Assembly: GCF_947492455.1 (NCBI RefSeq) | Contig: NZ_CANLNB010000003.1 | Coordinates: 372,001 to 436,000, forward strand | Source of the DNA: an uncultured Aliiroseovarius sp. | GTDB taxonomy: Bacteria; Pseudomonadota; Alphaproteobacteria; Rhodobacterales; Rhodobacteraceae | Direction: 5' to 3' | Length of the DNA stretch: 64,000 nt | Shown here: in pieces, positions 53,668-62,543 of the stretch | How the letters are laid out: every line of letters starts with the position of its first letter | Position numbering within the stretch: the first letter of the stretch is position 1 | Translations under genes and position numbers: made by a program | The notes under the pieces: model-generated | What the model was told of the DNA's origin: nothing | Database searches by the model: none | What the model saw: only the letters and a program-made list of their open reading frames with translations

Positions 53668-53786
53668 TTCAAGCTCCGTGACTTGCGGAGCCCCCACCAT
53701 GTGGCAGTTTATCCAGCCAAAAGTTGCCAGAGGCTTAAGATCTGGTGGAAAATGTTCACGAAGGTTAACCCGGTCTAAACGAAGTC

Positions 53787-54329
53787 TTACAGCGGCATGC
53801 CCGAGAACTTCGCCACAAGCTCGGGCAGTTTGCGGGCGCCGAACTTTTGCAACAGCCGCGCGCGATGTGCTTCGACCGTGCGATAGCTCAGTCCCAGCGA
53901 CAGGCCGATTTCTTTCGACGTCTTGCCCTGACAGGTCAGGATGGCCACGTCGCGTTCGCGGGGCGTCAGTTCGACCACAGGGCGTTCGGCCGATAGGTCG
54001 GCAAAGCTCCAAACGCCTTGGCGGAACGGGTCGTCAGGCGTCAAGCTGGTGCCGCGTACGCGACACCAGAACATGTCGCCATCCAGCCGTCGCATCACGC
54101 GCTCGTCTTCATAGCGTCCGGTTTCACGCAGGATATCGCCCCCGACTCGCGCCACTTTTTCATAGTCTTTCAGTGACGGGTACAGCCGTTCCAGTGGCAT
54201 GTCTTTGAAGCTGTCGACCTCGGCCCCGAACATCTCGGCAAAGCGCAAGTTGCATTGGCGCACGATCCTGTTTTCGGTCAGCGCAAGCCCCGTGGGCGCG
54301 TACATGAAGGCAAGATCCATCTGCGTCAT
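53787..54329 (-). CDS. PAS-LuxR family transcriptional regulator
   Basis: The 180-residue protein has an N-terminal PAS-like domain (MDLAFMYAPTGLALTENRIVRQCN, then a C-terminal PAS strand MFWCRVRGTSL) and a LuxR-type helix-turn-helix (LTPRERDVAILTCQGKTSKEIGLSLGLSYRTVEAHRARL). It has no receiver domain. It is divergent from the acyl-CoA synthetase gene and may regulate it. ATG 54329 with a GAGTGGGG stretch upstream is preferred to an unsupported longer frame. Confidence 0.85.
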   Translation of the reverse strand: MTQMDLAFMYAPTGLALTENRIVRQCNLRFAEMFGAEVDSFKDMPLERLYPSLKDYEKVARVGGDILRETGRYEDERVMRRLDGDMFWCRVRGTSLTPDDPFRQGVWSFADLSAERPVVELTPRERDVAILTCQGKTSKEIGLSLGLSYRTVEAHRARLLQKFGARKLPELVAKFSGMPL

Positions 54330-54449
54330 GGCCCCACTCTGCCAAAGCTTTGACGACAATTCAAACAGTTGCGTAGTTCTACGGGGCTTGCGAGGATACA
54401 ATTTATCGTCCGATAGTCGTTTGGTCGATCGTGATGAAAGGGAGGTCTC

Positions 54450-55955
54450 ATGAATCTGGCGCATTGGCTAGAGCGTACAGCACAAGTGCATGGCGACCGG
54501 CCAGCAGTGTTTCGCGGGGCCGAGCAGGTCTTTACCTATGATGGGTTTTTCCGGGCTGCACAGGGGCTGGCGGCAGGTTTGGCCGCGCGTGGCGTCGGTC
54601 CGGGCGACCGCGTTGCCCTGTTCATGAAGAACTGTCCGCAATACCTGTTGGGATTCTACGGCGTGTGGGGGCTGGGTGCGGCAGTGGTGCCGATCAACGC
54701 CAAGCTGCACCCGAAAGAGGCCGCTTTTATCGTCGAGAACTCGGGCGCCAAGCTGGTCTTGGTGACGGATGACTTGGCTGATGGGCTTGCCGACGTGGCC
54801 GATGTGCCCCTTGTGCGCGTCGAACGCCCTGAATTTGTCGAGCTGTTCATGCACGAGCCGCTGCCGGTGGCCGAGCGCGCGGGACCTGACTTAGCGTGGC
54901 TGTTCTATACGTCCGGTACAACCGGGCAGCCCAAAGGCGTCTATATCAGTCACGAGATGATCCGCTCGACCTCTTTGTCCTATTTGTTGGATTGCGACGA
55001 CGTTTCGCCCGATGATGGGGTCTTCTATATGGCGCCGATGAGCCACGGGGCCGGGATCTATTCACCGATCCACGTGGCGCGCGGGGCGCGACACATCACG
55101 CCTGCTTCGGGCGGATTTGACGAGATTGAGCTTTTGGACACGGCGGAGGCACAAGGCCCGCTTCAGATGTTCATGGCGCCCACGATGGTGCGGCGGTTTA
55201 CAGATATTGCGAAGGCGGCGGGGCGGCGCGGCGAGGGGATCAAAACCATCGTCTATGGCGGCGGACCCATGTATCTGGCGGATATTGAAGACGCCGTCGA
55301 CTGGTTCGGCCCGCGCTTCGTGCAAATTTACGGGCAAGGCGAATGCCCGATGGCAATCACGGCCCTGTCACGGGGTGAGGTCGCAGACCGCTCGCATCCG
55401 CGGTGGCGTGACCGTCTGGCCTCGGTCGGGCGGGCGCAAAGCGTGGTCGAACTGCGGATCGGGGACGAAGCTGGCCAGCCCTTGCCCCCCGGCGAGGTGG
55501 GCGAGATCATGGTGCGCGGCACCCCCGTCATGCCCGGCTATTGGAATAATCCTGAGGCCACCGCGAAAACGCTGGTGGACGGCTGGCTGATGACCGGAGA
55601 CATGGGGTTTCTGGACGAGGACGGCTATCTGACCATGCGGGATCGGTCGAAGGACGTGATCATCTCGGGCGGGACAAATATCTACCCGCGTGAGGTGGAA
55701 GAGGCGCTGTTGACCCACCCGGATGTGCGCGAGGTCAGCGTGGTGGGGCGCCCCAGCGCGGAATGGGGCGAAGACGTTGTGGCGTTTGTTGTGTTGGCCG
55801 AAGGGGCTGTATTGGACGAGGCCACGCTGGACGCGCATTGTCTTGAAAATATTGCCCGCTTCAAACGGCCCAAAGCCTATGCTGCGCTGCCTGAATTGCC
55901 CAAGAACAACTATGGCAAAGTGCTGAAAACCGAGCTGCGCAAGCTGTGTGAATAG
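54450..55955 (+). CDS. AMP-forming acyl-CoA synthetase
   Basis: The 501-residue adenylate-forming enzyme has the P-loop LFYTSGTTGQPKGVY, the adenine-site YGQGECPMA, GWLMTGDMGFLDEDGYL and the C-terminal catalytic Lys in NNYGKVLKTELR. It activates a carboxylic acid to its CoA thioester; chain length is uncertain, and the size fits medium- or long-chain acids or aryl acids. GGGAGG precedes ATG 54450. Its neighbours ScfR, symporter kinase and enoyl-CoA hydratase point to acid catabolism. A terminator follows. Confidence 0.9.
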   Translation: MNLAHWLERTAQVHGDRPAVFRGAEQVFTYDGFFRAAQGLAAGLAARGVGPGDRVALFMKNCPQYLLGFYGVWGLGAAVVPINAKLHPKEAAFIVENSGAKLVLVTDDLADGLADVADVPLVRVERPEFVELFMHEPLPVAERAGPDLAWLFYTSGTTGQPKGVYISHEMIRSTSLSYLLDCDDVSPDDGVFYMAPMSHGAGIYSPIHVARGARHITPASGGFDEIELLDTAEAQGPLQMFMAPTMVRRFTDIAKAAGRRGEGIKTIVYGGGPMYLADIEDAVDWFGPRFVQIYGQGECPMAITALSRGEVADRSHPRWRDRLASVGRAQSVVELRIGDEAGQPLPPGEVGEIMVRGTPVMPGYWNNPEATAKTLVDGWLMTGDMGFLDEDGYLTMRDRSKDVIISGGTNIYPREVEEALLTHPDVREVSVVGRPSAEWGEDVVAFVVLAEGAVLDEATLDAHCLENIARFKRPKAYAALPELPKNNYGKVLKTELRKLCE

Positions 55956-55960
55956 AAATA

Positions 55961-55986
55961 AAGGCGCGCCGTATCGGGCGCGCCTT
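55961..55986 (+). terminator. Intrinsic terminator of the acyl-CoA synthetase gene
   Basis: AAGGCGCGCC...GGCGCGCCTT hairpin with a small loop directly after the stop, followed by CTTGTGTG. On the minus strand it lies beyond the lipoprotein stop and could serve both converging genes. Confidence 0.75.
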
Positions 55987-56008
55987 CTTGTGTGTCATGC
56001 TGTCCTGA

Positions 56009-56293
56009 TCAGACCGGGCAGGGCTCTTGGCGATAGGTACCGTCACCATTCGAATAGGCGCACATATTGGTGTGATAGTTGCGGGCCACCATGATGCCAG
56101 CGGCAGCGCCGCCCAGCGATGCCAGTACCGTCCAATTTTTATTGGCGCCAATGGCGTTTGCGGTGATCAAGCCAGCGGTGATCCCGGCAACACCGCCGAC
56201 GATAGTTTTTTCCTGATCGGTCAGGGGGCGGCTCATACAGGCGGTCAGCGCCAGCGAGGCCACACAGGCGAGGGTCAATACAGATTTCTTCAT
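56009..56293 (-). CDS. Small glycine-zipper lipoprotein
   Basis: The 94-residue protein has a lipoprotein signal (LALTACMS, lipidated Cys19), a glycine-zipper stretch (IVGGVAGITAGLITANAIGAN and LASLGGAAAGIMVA) and a short C-terminal part with two cysteines. GGAGGA precedes ATG 56293. It is probably an outer-membrane or periplasmic lipoprotein of unknown role. It is convergent with the acyl-CoA synthetase gene. Confidence 0.8.
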   Translation of the reverse strand: MKKSVLTLACVASLALTACMSRPLTDQEKTIVGGVAGITAGLITANAIGANKNWTVLASLGGAAAGIMVARNYHTNMCAYSNGDGTYRQEPCPV

Positions 56294-56456
56294 GTTGTCC
56301 TCCAGAATGAAAGGCTGTTTTCATACACTTCCTAGTGGATTTGAAGGCCAAGCGCACATTTCGGCGCAGTGCGGCTAGAACCCGGCGGGAAATTGCCACC
56401 TGATTTGGGTGATGTCTCCTTTGGGTTTGTTAACGTAGTCGTGCGCCCATGTTCAC

Positions 56457-56539
56457 ATTTGAAAATTGCGTGTTAAGGCGCTACAAAGGCGTGATCTTTT
56501 TGTAAACTCACTTCGGTGGAGGTGGCGTAATTTGAAAAC
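56457..56539. promoter_or_regulatory. Three TTTGnAAA motifs upstream of the ScfR-type gene
   Basis: ATTTGAAAAT (56457-56466), TTTGTAAA (56498-56505) and ATTTGAAAAC (56530-56539) repeat at spacings of about 40 and 33 bases. They resemble the TTTGCAAA sites described for the related RamB-type regulators, so autoregulation is possible. Confidence 0.35.
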
Positions 56540-56578
56540 GCTGCCAAACTCCATAAACGCATTGCAAGGTGACGACCT

Positions 56579-57919
56579 ATGCCACATTCCAGACTGACAG
56601 GAAGCCGAATTCGCGAACGCAGGCTTGTGCTGGGCCTGAAACAGGCTGCGCTTGCCAAGGATGTCGGGATTTCCGCGGCCTATCTGAACCTGATCGAGCA
56701 TAACCGTCGTCGCGTGGGCGATAGTCTGCTCGAGGCGCTTGCAAAGGCGTTGAAGACCGACCCAGCCGTGCTGGCGGAAGGCGCCGAGGCAGCTCTTTTG
56801 GGCGCATTGAGTGAGGCGGATAAACGACTGCCGCAAGCGCAGGCCGAGCTCGACCGGTCCGAGGATTTTGCAGGGCGATTTCCCGGTTGGGCGTCGTTGG
56901 TTATGGCGCAGAACCAGCGGATCCAAGAACTTGAACAGATGGTCGAGGCACTGTCGGATCGCCTGACCCATGACCCCGAACTGGCTGCGTCTCTGCACGA
57001 AGTAATCTCGGCGGTGACGGCCATCCGCTCGACCGCCGCCATTCTTTCCGGCGGTGGCGAGGTTGATCAGGAATGGCAGGATCGCTTCCTGCGAAACATG
57101 CGGGACGAAGGGATGCGCCTGTCCAGTGCCGCGCAGGGTCTGGTCGAGTTTCTGGATGCAGGCAGCAGCGAAGAGGTTGTCCCCATCGGGCCGTCGGAAG
57201 AGCTGGCGACATTTCTGGGCGCCAATGAGCACTTCTTCCCAGACCTTGAAGCCCCATCTGCGTGGAAGGCTGGTGCGCGCGATCAGGCCATTGCGGCGGT
57301 GATTGCGGACAGTTCCGCGCTGACCTCGCGCGAGGCGCAGGACATGGCGCGGCAATTTTTGCTGCAATATGTGCGGGATGCAGAAGCGATGCCCATGCAG
57401 GCCTTCCAGACCGCGCGCACGGCGCATAGGTGGGATCCGGCGGCTCTGGCCCGCGAGTTCCGGCAATCCTTGCCGTCTGTCATGCGACGCATCGCCTTTT
57501 TGCCGCCGATCTCGGATGGAACTGTCGCCGGGTTGATCAGTTGCGATGGCGCGGGTGCCTTGGTGGTCCGCAAAGCTGTCCCGGGGTTTGCCTTGCCGCG
57601 TTTTGGCGCTGCCTGCCCGTACTGGCCGTTGTTCCAAGCTTTGGCGCAGCCAGAACGCCCCATTCGTGCCGTGGTCCGTCAGCCCGGCGGCGCGCGGCGT
57701 CGCCATGTCTGTCAGGCGGTGTGCGTGCAGCAGGATGCGCCGTCTTTTGACCGCCCACCCGTCTATGAGGCTTATATGCTGATCCGCGAGTTGGACGACG
57801 CGCTGGATGGAGATGCGCTGTCCCACGCCACTCCGATCGAGGTCGGTTCCACCTGTCGGGTGTGTCCACGCACCGATTGTGCCGCCCGCCGCGAGGCGAC
57901 GATCCTGTCGGCAGGGTAA
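56579..57919 (+). CDS. XRE-family short-chain fatty acyl regulator (ScfR-type)
   Basis: The 446-residue protein has an N-terminal Cro/XRE helix-turn-helix (SRIRERRLVLGLKQAALAKDVG, SAAYLNLIEHNRR), a middle helical region, and a C-terminal ScfR-type domain ending with a cysteine group (TCRVCPRTDCAARREA). Members of this family control propionate, acetate and glyoxylate metabolism and are thought to bind acyl-CoA. Residues about 135-195 (LHEVISAVTAIRSTAAIL, then RNMRDEGMRLSS) resemble a histidine-kinase dimerisation hairpin without a kinase domain. It lies just upstream of a response regulator and symporter-kinase operon. Confidence 0.85.
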   Translation: MPHSRLTGSRIRERRLVLGLKQAALAKDVGISAAYLNLIEHNRRRVGDSLLEALAKALKTDPAVLAEGAEAALLGALSEADKRLPQAQAELDRSEDFAGRFPGWASLVMAQNQRIQELEQMVEALSDRLTHDPELAASLHEVISAVTAIRSTAAILSGGGEVDQEWQDRFLRNMRDEGMRLSSAAQGLVEFLDAGSSEEVVPIGPSEELATFLGANEHFFPDLEAPSAWKAGARDQAIAAVIADSSALTSREAQDMARQFLLQYVRDAEAMPMQAFQTARTAHRWDPAALAREFRQSLPSVMRRIAFLPPISDGTVAGLISCDGAGALVVRKAVPGFALPRFGAACPYWPLFQALAQPERPIRAVVRQPGGARRRHVCQAVCVQQDAPSFDRPPVYEAYMLIRELDDALDGDALSHATPIEVGSTCRVCPRTDCAARREATILSAG

Positions 57920-58039
57920 TTTTGCCGTTATTTCAAGGACGCATCCCTGCCGTTTGGGCGTGTTTTACTTGATTGCGGCCATGATCTTGGCGATAGTCGC
58001 GGGACGGTGCGGACACGCCGCATCCCGGGGGAGGGGCTT

Positions 58040-58408
58040 ATGACAAAACAGGTGCTGGTCATCGAGGATGAACCGAACATCGCCGAGGCCATCAGCTTTA
58101 TCCTAAGTCGCGATGGCTGGAGCGTTTCAACCCACGCCAGTGGCACCACTGCGGTTCAGGCGGTGCGCGACGCCAAACCCGATGTTCTGATCCTTGACGT
58201 GATGCTGCCCGGCAAGTCGGGCTATGACATTCTGCAGGACCTGCGCAGTGCCGATGACACCCGCGCGCTTCCGGTTCTGATGCTGACCGCACGCGGGCAG
58301 AAAACGGACCGCGATCTTGCCGAGCGGCTGGGTGTGAATCGGTTCATGACCAAACCCTTCTCGAACTCAGAAATGCTGACCAACCTGCGCGAGCTGGTCG
58401 GAGGCTGA
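58040..58408 (+). CDS. Single-domain response regulator
   Basis: The 122-residue protein is a CheY-like receiver alone: acidic pocket VIEDEPN, phospho-Asp in VLILDVMLPGKSG, Thr in MLTARG and Lys in FMTKPFS. No output domain is fused, so it acts by protein contact or in a phosphorelay. GAGGGG before ATG 58040 supports this start over one 11 codons upstream. It is followed seven bases later by a small membrane protein and then the symporter-kinase, which is its likely partner. Confidence 0.92.
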   Translation: MTKQVLVIEDEPNIAEAISFILSRDGWSVSTHASGTTAVQAVRDAKPDVLILDVMLPGKSGYDILQDLRSADDTRALPVLMLTARGQKTDRDLAERLGVNRFMTKPFSNSEMLTNLRELVGG

Positions 58409-58414
58409 CCGCGT

Positions 58415-58708
58415 ATGAGGTCTCCGCGTGAACCCCTTTTTCTGGCGCGCCAAAGCTATCGCCGGCGCCGGGTTGAGGATGCCGCGCGACTGCTGCCCCT
58501 GCTGGGTGTGGTCCTGTTCCTACTGCCCCTGATGGTTGGGGGGGCGATCGGAAATGTGCGCCTTGCCTTTGTCTTTTCGTCTTGGTTCTTTCTGATCCTG
58601 TTTGCGATGTTGTTGGCCCGTCATCTCGGGCGTGATTCAGAACAACAATCCACCGGACCCCAATCTAAACCCGTTCGACCGTCAGAAGATCCCGCAGGAA
58701 CGCGCTGA
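58415..58708 (+). CDS. Small two-helix membrane protein of the symporter-kinase operon
   Basis: The 97-residue protein has a basic N-terminus, two hydrophobic segments (about residues 26-46 and 50-70) and a hydrophilic tail. Small membrane proteins of this kind accompany sodium/solute symporter proteins such as ActP. It begins just after the response regulator stop, and its TGA overlaps the ATG of the symporter-kinase. I cannot name its family with confidence. Confidence 0.75.
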   Translation: MRSPREPLFLARQSYRRRRVEDAARLLPLLGVVLFLLPLMVGGAIGNVRLAFVFSSWFFLILFAMLLARHLGRDSEQQSTGPQSKPVRPSEDPAGTR

Positions 58709-61446
58709 TGCTGACATTCAACACGCTTGTCGGGGTCTGCTTCCTGTATGTCATCATGCTGTTTCTGGTGGCGTTTGTGGCCGACAAACGCGCGCGGCGC
58801 AGCAAGGTGCGGTTCCTGTCGTCCCCGATGATCTACACGCTGTCGCTGTCGGTTTATTGTACCGCGTGGACGTTCTATGGCGCGGTCGGATACGCGGCGC
58901 GCTCGGGGTTGGAGTTCGTGACCATCTATCTTGGCCCGACCTTGGTGATGATCGGTTGGTGGTGGTTTCTGCGCAAACTGGTCCGGGTAGGGCGCAGCCA
59001 GCGTGTGACGTCGATCGCCGACTTGGTGTCGTCCCGCTATGGCAAGTCAAACCTGTTGGGCGTGTTGGTGACTCTGATCGCGGTGATCGGCACCACGCCC
59101 TATATCGCGCTCCAACTGCAATCCGTGACCCTGTCCTTCGCCGTCTTTGCCCGCGACCGGTCTGCGGGGTGGGTCATTCCAGACCTTGAGCAGACCGCCA
59201 TCTGGGTGGCCGGCGGGCTGGCCCTGTTTACAATCCTTTTTGGGACGCGAAACCTTGATGTGAACGAGCGGCACCATGGCGTGGTCACCGCCATCGCGGT
59301 CGAGGCCGTGGTGAAGCTTGTCGCGCTGATGGCGGTCGGGATCTTCGTGGTCTGGGGCATTGGCGGCGGGGCGCAGGGTATCTCGGCGGCGATGAATGAA
59401 GCCATTCAGGCCGCCCCAGAAGGCGCGTGGTCCCTGCAAGGCGGGCGCTGGGTTGGTCTGACCTTCCTATCCGCAGCCGCCTTCCTGACCCTTCCGCGCA
59501 TGTTCCAGGTTCTGGTGGTCGAGAATGTGGATGAACGGCAGCTGGCCACAGCCTCGTGGGCGTTCCCACTGTATCTTTTCCTGATGAGCCTTTTCGTCAT
59601 TCCCATCGCCGTCGTTGGCTTGGCGATCTTGCCGAAGGGCGAAAACCCGGACCTGTTCGTGCTGACCCTGCCACTGTACTTCGAGCGCGACGGGCTGGCG
59701 ATGCTGGCCTTCCTTGGCGGCTTCAGCTCGGCCACCTCGATGGTGATCGTGGCCTCGATCGCGCTGGCGACGATGGTGTCGAACCACATCATCATGCCTT
59801 TGTGGCTGTCGACCCGGCTTGGCGTGGACGCGTCAGAATACCGAGACGCCCGTCAGATCCTGCTCTCAGCCCGTCGCTTGTCCATCGTGGGCATCCTTGC
59901 GCTGGGCTATTTCTATTACCGCATCTCTGGCGGTGGGGCTGCGCTGGCGGCAATCGGTCTGATCTCGTTTGCAGGCGTCGCGCAGGTGTTGCCCGCGATG
60001 GCCGGCGGGTTGTTCTGGCGCGGCGCGTCGCGCAGCGGGGCCGTGGCGGGCCTGATCACGGGCTTTGTCATTTGGGCCTACACGCTGTTCTTGCCCAGCT
60101 TCGGCGAGGCGGGCGTGATGAGCGCCTCGATGTTGGCAGACGGCCCGTGGGGGATCGCGGCCCTGCGCCCGCAGGCCTTGTTCGGTGTAGATGGGCTGGA
60201 CCCGGTCGTGCACGCGCTGTTTTGGTCTTTGATCCTGAACTGCTCGGTGTTCGTCTCGGTCTCGCTTCTGTCCTTCCCCAGCCCGCTGGAGCGTTTGCAA
60301 GCGGCCCAGTTTGTCAATGTGCTGGACCAATCCGGCCCGGCCCGGGGGCGCAGTTTCAACGCGGCCACGTCAGAAGACCTTTTGGTGATGGCGCAAGAAA
60401 TCATGGGCTCGGATCAGGCGCAGGCGTGGTTTCAGGCGCAGGCGGAGCAGCAGGGGAAACAGGGCTATCTGCCAGACACGACCCCGGATTTCATTGGGCG
60501 ATTGGAGCGCGAGCTATCGGGTCTTGTCGGTACCGCAACCGCCCACGCCATGATTGGGCAGATCTTGGGCGGCACAACCGTGTCGGTGGATGACCTGCTG
60601 GCCGTGGCGGATGAAACCCAGCAGATGCTGGAGCAGACCTCGCAGCTGGAAGCCAAGCAGTTGGAGCTGACCACCACAGCGCGCCAGTTGTCCGAGGTGA
60701 ACGAGAAGCTGACCCAGCTGTCGATCCAGAAGGACGCGTTCCTCAGCCAGATCAGCCACGAATTGCGCACGCCCATGACCTCGATCCGAGCGTTTTCGGA
60801 AATCCTGCGGGATGGAGGGGCGAATGATCCCGAGGCCGCCGCGCGACACGCCTCGATCATCCATGACGAAAGCGTGCGCCTGACGCGGCTCTTGGACGAT
60901 CTTCTGGATCTCAGCGTGTTGGAGAACGGTCAGGTGCAGCTCTATCCGCGGCGTGAGGTAATGCGCGATGTGCTGGACCGCGCGATTGCGGCCACAAGCT
61001 CGGTCATTGATCAGGAAAAGATGCATATCCACCGCAATCGTTCGGACGAGGGGGTGGCGCTGTATACGGATACAGACCGGCTGGCGCAGGTGTTCATCAA
61101 CCTGATTTCGAACGCCGCGAAATACTGCGATGCCAAGGACAAGCGGTTGGCGATCCGCGTGCGCCAACGCGGCGGGCGGCTGCAAGTGGATTTCGTCGAC
61201 AATGGCAGTGGTGTGCCCTTGGAAAGCCAGTCGATGATTTTCGAGAAGTTCTCGCGCCTGTCCGATCAGGCGGCCGCAGGCGGTGCGGGCCTTGGCTTGG
61301 CCATTTGCCGCGAGATCATGGACAAATTGGATGGGTCCATCACCTATCTGCCGGGGCAGAGTGGCGCCGCGTTCCGCGTGACCCTGCCAATTGGCACGCA
61401 ATCCCCATTTGGCCGCACATGGCCGTCAGACATCAATCATTTATAA
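58708..61446 (+). CDS. Sodium/solute symporter-histidine kinase hybrid (CbrA-like)
   Basis: The 912-residue protein has an N-terminal SSS-family transporter domain (13 predicted helices, residues about 5-520), a linker/coiled-coil region, and a C-terminal histidine kinase with H-box FLSQISHELRTPMTSIRAFSEIL, N-box FINLISNAAKYC, G1 DNGSGV and G2 GAGLGLAIC. Such hybrids couple uptake or binding of a carbon compound to phosphotransfer, as in CbrA. Its receiver is probably the single-domain regulator encoded two genes upstream. The ligand is unknown; nearby acyl-CoA genes suggest an organic acid. Confidence 0.93.
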   Translation: MLTFNTLVGVCFLYVIMLFLVAFVADKRARRSKVRFLSSPMIYTLSLSVYCTAWTFYGAVGYAARSGLEFVTIYLGPTLVMIGWWWFLRKLVRVGRSQRVTSIADLVSSRYGKSNLLGVLVTLIAVIGTTPYIALQLQSVTLSFAVFARDRSAGWVIPDLEQTAIWVAGGLALFTILFGTRNLDVNERHHGVVTAIAVEAVVKLVALMAVGIFVVWGIGGGAQGISAAMNEAIQAAPEGAWSLQGGRWVGLTFLSAAAFLTLPRMFQVLVVENVDERQLATASWAFPLYLFLMSLFVIPIAVVGLAILPKGENPDLFVLTLPLYFERDGLAMLAFLGGFSSATSMVIVASIALATMVSNHIIMPLWLSTRLGVDASEYRDARQILLSARRLSIVGILALGYFYYRISGGGAALAAIGLISFAGVAQVLPAMAGGLFWRGASRSGAVAGLITGFVIWAYTLFLPSFGEAGVMSASMLADGPWGIAALRPQALFGVDGLDPVVHALFWSLILNCSVFVSVSLLSFPSPLERLQAAQFVNVLDQSGPARGRSFNAATSEDLLVMAQEIMGSDQAQAWFQAQAEQQGKQGYLPDTTPDFIGRLERELSGLVGTATAHAMIGQILGGTTVSVDDLLAVADETQQMLEQTSQLEAKQLELTTTARQLSEVNEKLTQLSIQKDAFLSQISHELRTPMTSIRAFSEILRDGGANDPEAAARHASIIHDESVRLTRLLDDLLDLSVLENGQVQLYPRREVMRDVLDRAIAATSSVIDQEKMHIHRNRSDEGVALYTDTDRLAQVFINLISNAAKYCDAKDKRLAIRVRQRGGRLQVDFVDNGSGVPLESQSMIFEKFSRLSDQAAAGGAGLGLAICREIMDKLDGSITYLPGQSGAAFRVTLPIGTQSPFGRTWPSDINHL

Positions 61447-61491
61447 ACCTTGTCTTGGCAGTGTCGAAGCGATCTATCGCGTGGAACTGAC

Positions 61492-62469
61492 ATGGCCGAT
61501 CCAGACATATTCAGCGTGTTGCAACGCAAAGCCGGGGCAGGGCAGCCGTCTTCGGGTATTCCGCGCCTCTCGGCGACGGGGGCGTTGGGCAATGCACTGC
61601 GACGCGCGGGGCAGGATGTGGCGCGTGTTCTTATCGCGGTGTCGTCAGTCGACCAAGGCAAGGCGGTGCTGGACGAGGTGTTGGGTGATCTGCCAGACAA
61701 CGCGCTTCTGTGTCTGGTCGAAGGGCCGGACAGCAGTTTTGGTCTGGCTGTTCTGGACCTTAATTTAATGGCTGGACTGGTCGAGGCGCAGACCATCGGG
61801 AACGTTTCCAAAGCCGCGGTCACGGATCGTGCGCCGACGCGCACAGATGCCGCCATCTGCGCCGATTTTGTGGATCGCATGATGGAGTGTTTCGAGGTCG
61901 AGGCGCATGGCGCGAAACTGGACATCGTTCCTCAGGTCTCGGGCTATCGCTATGCGTTGCCGATTATGGATCCCGAAGTGATTTCTTTGACGCTGGCAAA
62001 CGTTCACTATCATACGTTTCGGGCCGAACTGGATCTTGCGGGTGGCGCAAAACAGGGCGTGTTGACCGTGATCCTACCGTGCGAAGCCCCGGCCAGCACC
62101 AAGCAAAGCCCTGCGACCGACGGGGACGCGCCAGAGCACACAATCGCAGACGTAGCGATGAGCTGTCGGGCTGAACTTCGGGCAATCTTGCATCAGGTCC
62201 ATCTGCCCGTCACGGACGTGGCAAATCTGGAAGTTGGAATGGTGATCCCCGTGCCGCTTCAGGCGCTTGGTCAAGTGGCGCTGCTGGATCCTGACGATGA
62301 GGTTGTGACCACCTGCAGATTGGGGCGAATGCACGGCCAGCGCGCTTTGCGAATTGGCCCCGCGACCGATCCCCGCGTGGTGCCAATGATGCCTGAGCAG
62401 TCGCTCGCGGGTGCGACCACAGCACCCGCGCCGTCGCCCCCTGCACAGGCAGATATGCCGACCCCCTAA
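61492..62469 (+). CDS. FliM/FliN-like (SpoA-domain) protein outside a flagellar cluster
   Basis: The 325-residue protein resembles alphaproteobacterial FliM-type C-ring proteins: MADPDIFSVLQRKAG at the start, a middle region DAAICADFVDRMMECFEVEAHG, and a C-terminal SpoA part (LRAILHQVHLPVTDVANLEVGMVIPVPLQAL) followed by a Pro-rich tail. FliM links CheY to rotor switching. No flagellar gene is adjacent, and it follows the symporter-kinase on the same strand after 45 bases. It could be the main FliM of a scattered flagellar set or a paralogue. Confidence 0.75.
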   Translation: MADPDIFSVLQRKAGAGQPSSGIPRLSATGALGNALRRAGQDVARVLIAVSSVDQGKAVLDEVLGDLPDNALLCLVEGPDSSFGLAVLDLNLMAGLVEAQTIGNVSKAAVTDRAPTRTDAAICADFVDRMMECFEVEAHGAKLDIVPQVSGYRYALPIMDPEVISLTLANVHYHTFRAELDLAGGAKQGVLTVILPCEAPASTKQSPATDGDAPEHTIADVAMSCRAELRAILHQVHLPVTDVANLEVGMVIPVPLQALGQVALLDPDDEVVTTCRLGRMHGQRALRIGPATDPRVVPMMPEQSLAGATTAPAPSPPAQADMPTP

Positions 62470-62482
62470 AGCCTGAAATTGC

Positions 62483-62496
62483 TTGACCTGTATCAA
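62483..62496. promoter_or_regulatory. FnrL-type box upstream of the dksA-like gene
   Basis: TTGAC-CTGT-ATCAA fits the Rhodobacter FnrL pattern TTGA(T/C)-N4-(A/G)TCAA exactly. Its centre is 54 bases upstream of the DksA-like start codon, inside the only gap available for its promoter. Confidence 0.65.
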
Positions 62497-62543
62497 TGCA
62501 ACGCGCCCTGTCTCGCTTCAAAGTCAGGGCAAAGGAGAACGCT

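Noticed and set aside
53668-54012. An N-terminal extension of the unknown protein at 53221
   Set aside because: It overlaps the LuxR-type gene on the same strand and reads as Arg/Gly-rich noise; the ATG at 53667 has a good RBS.
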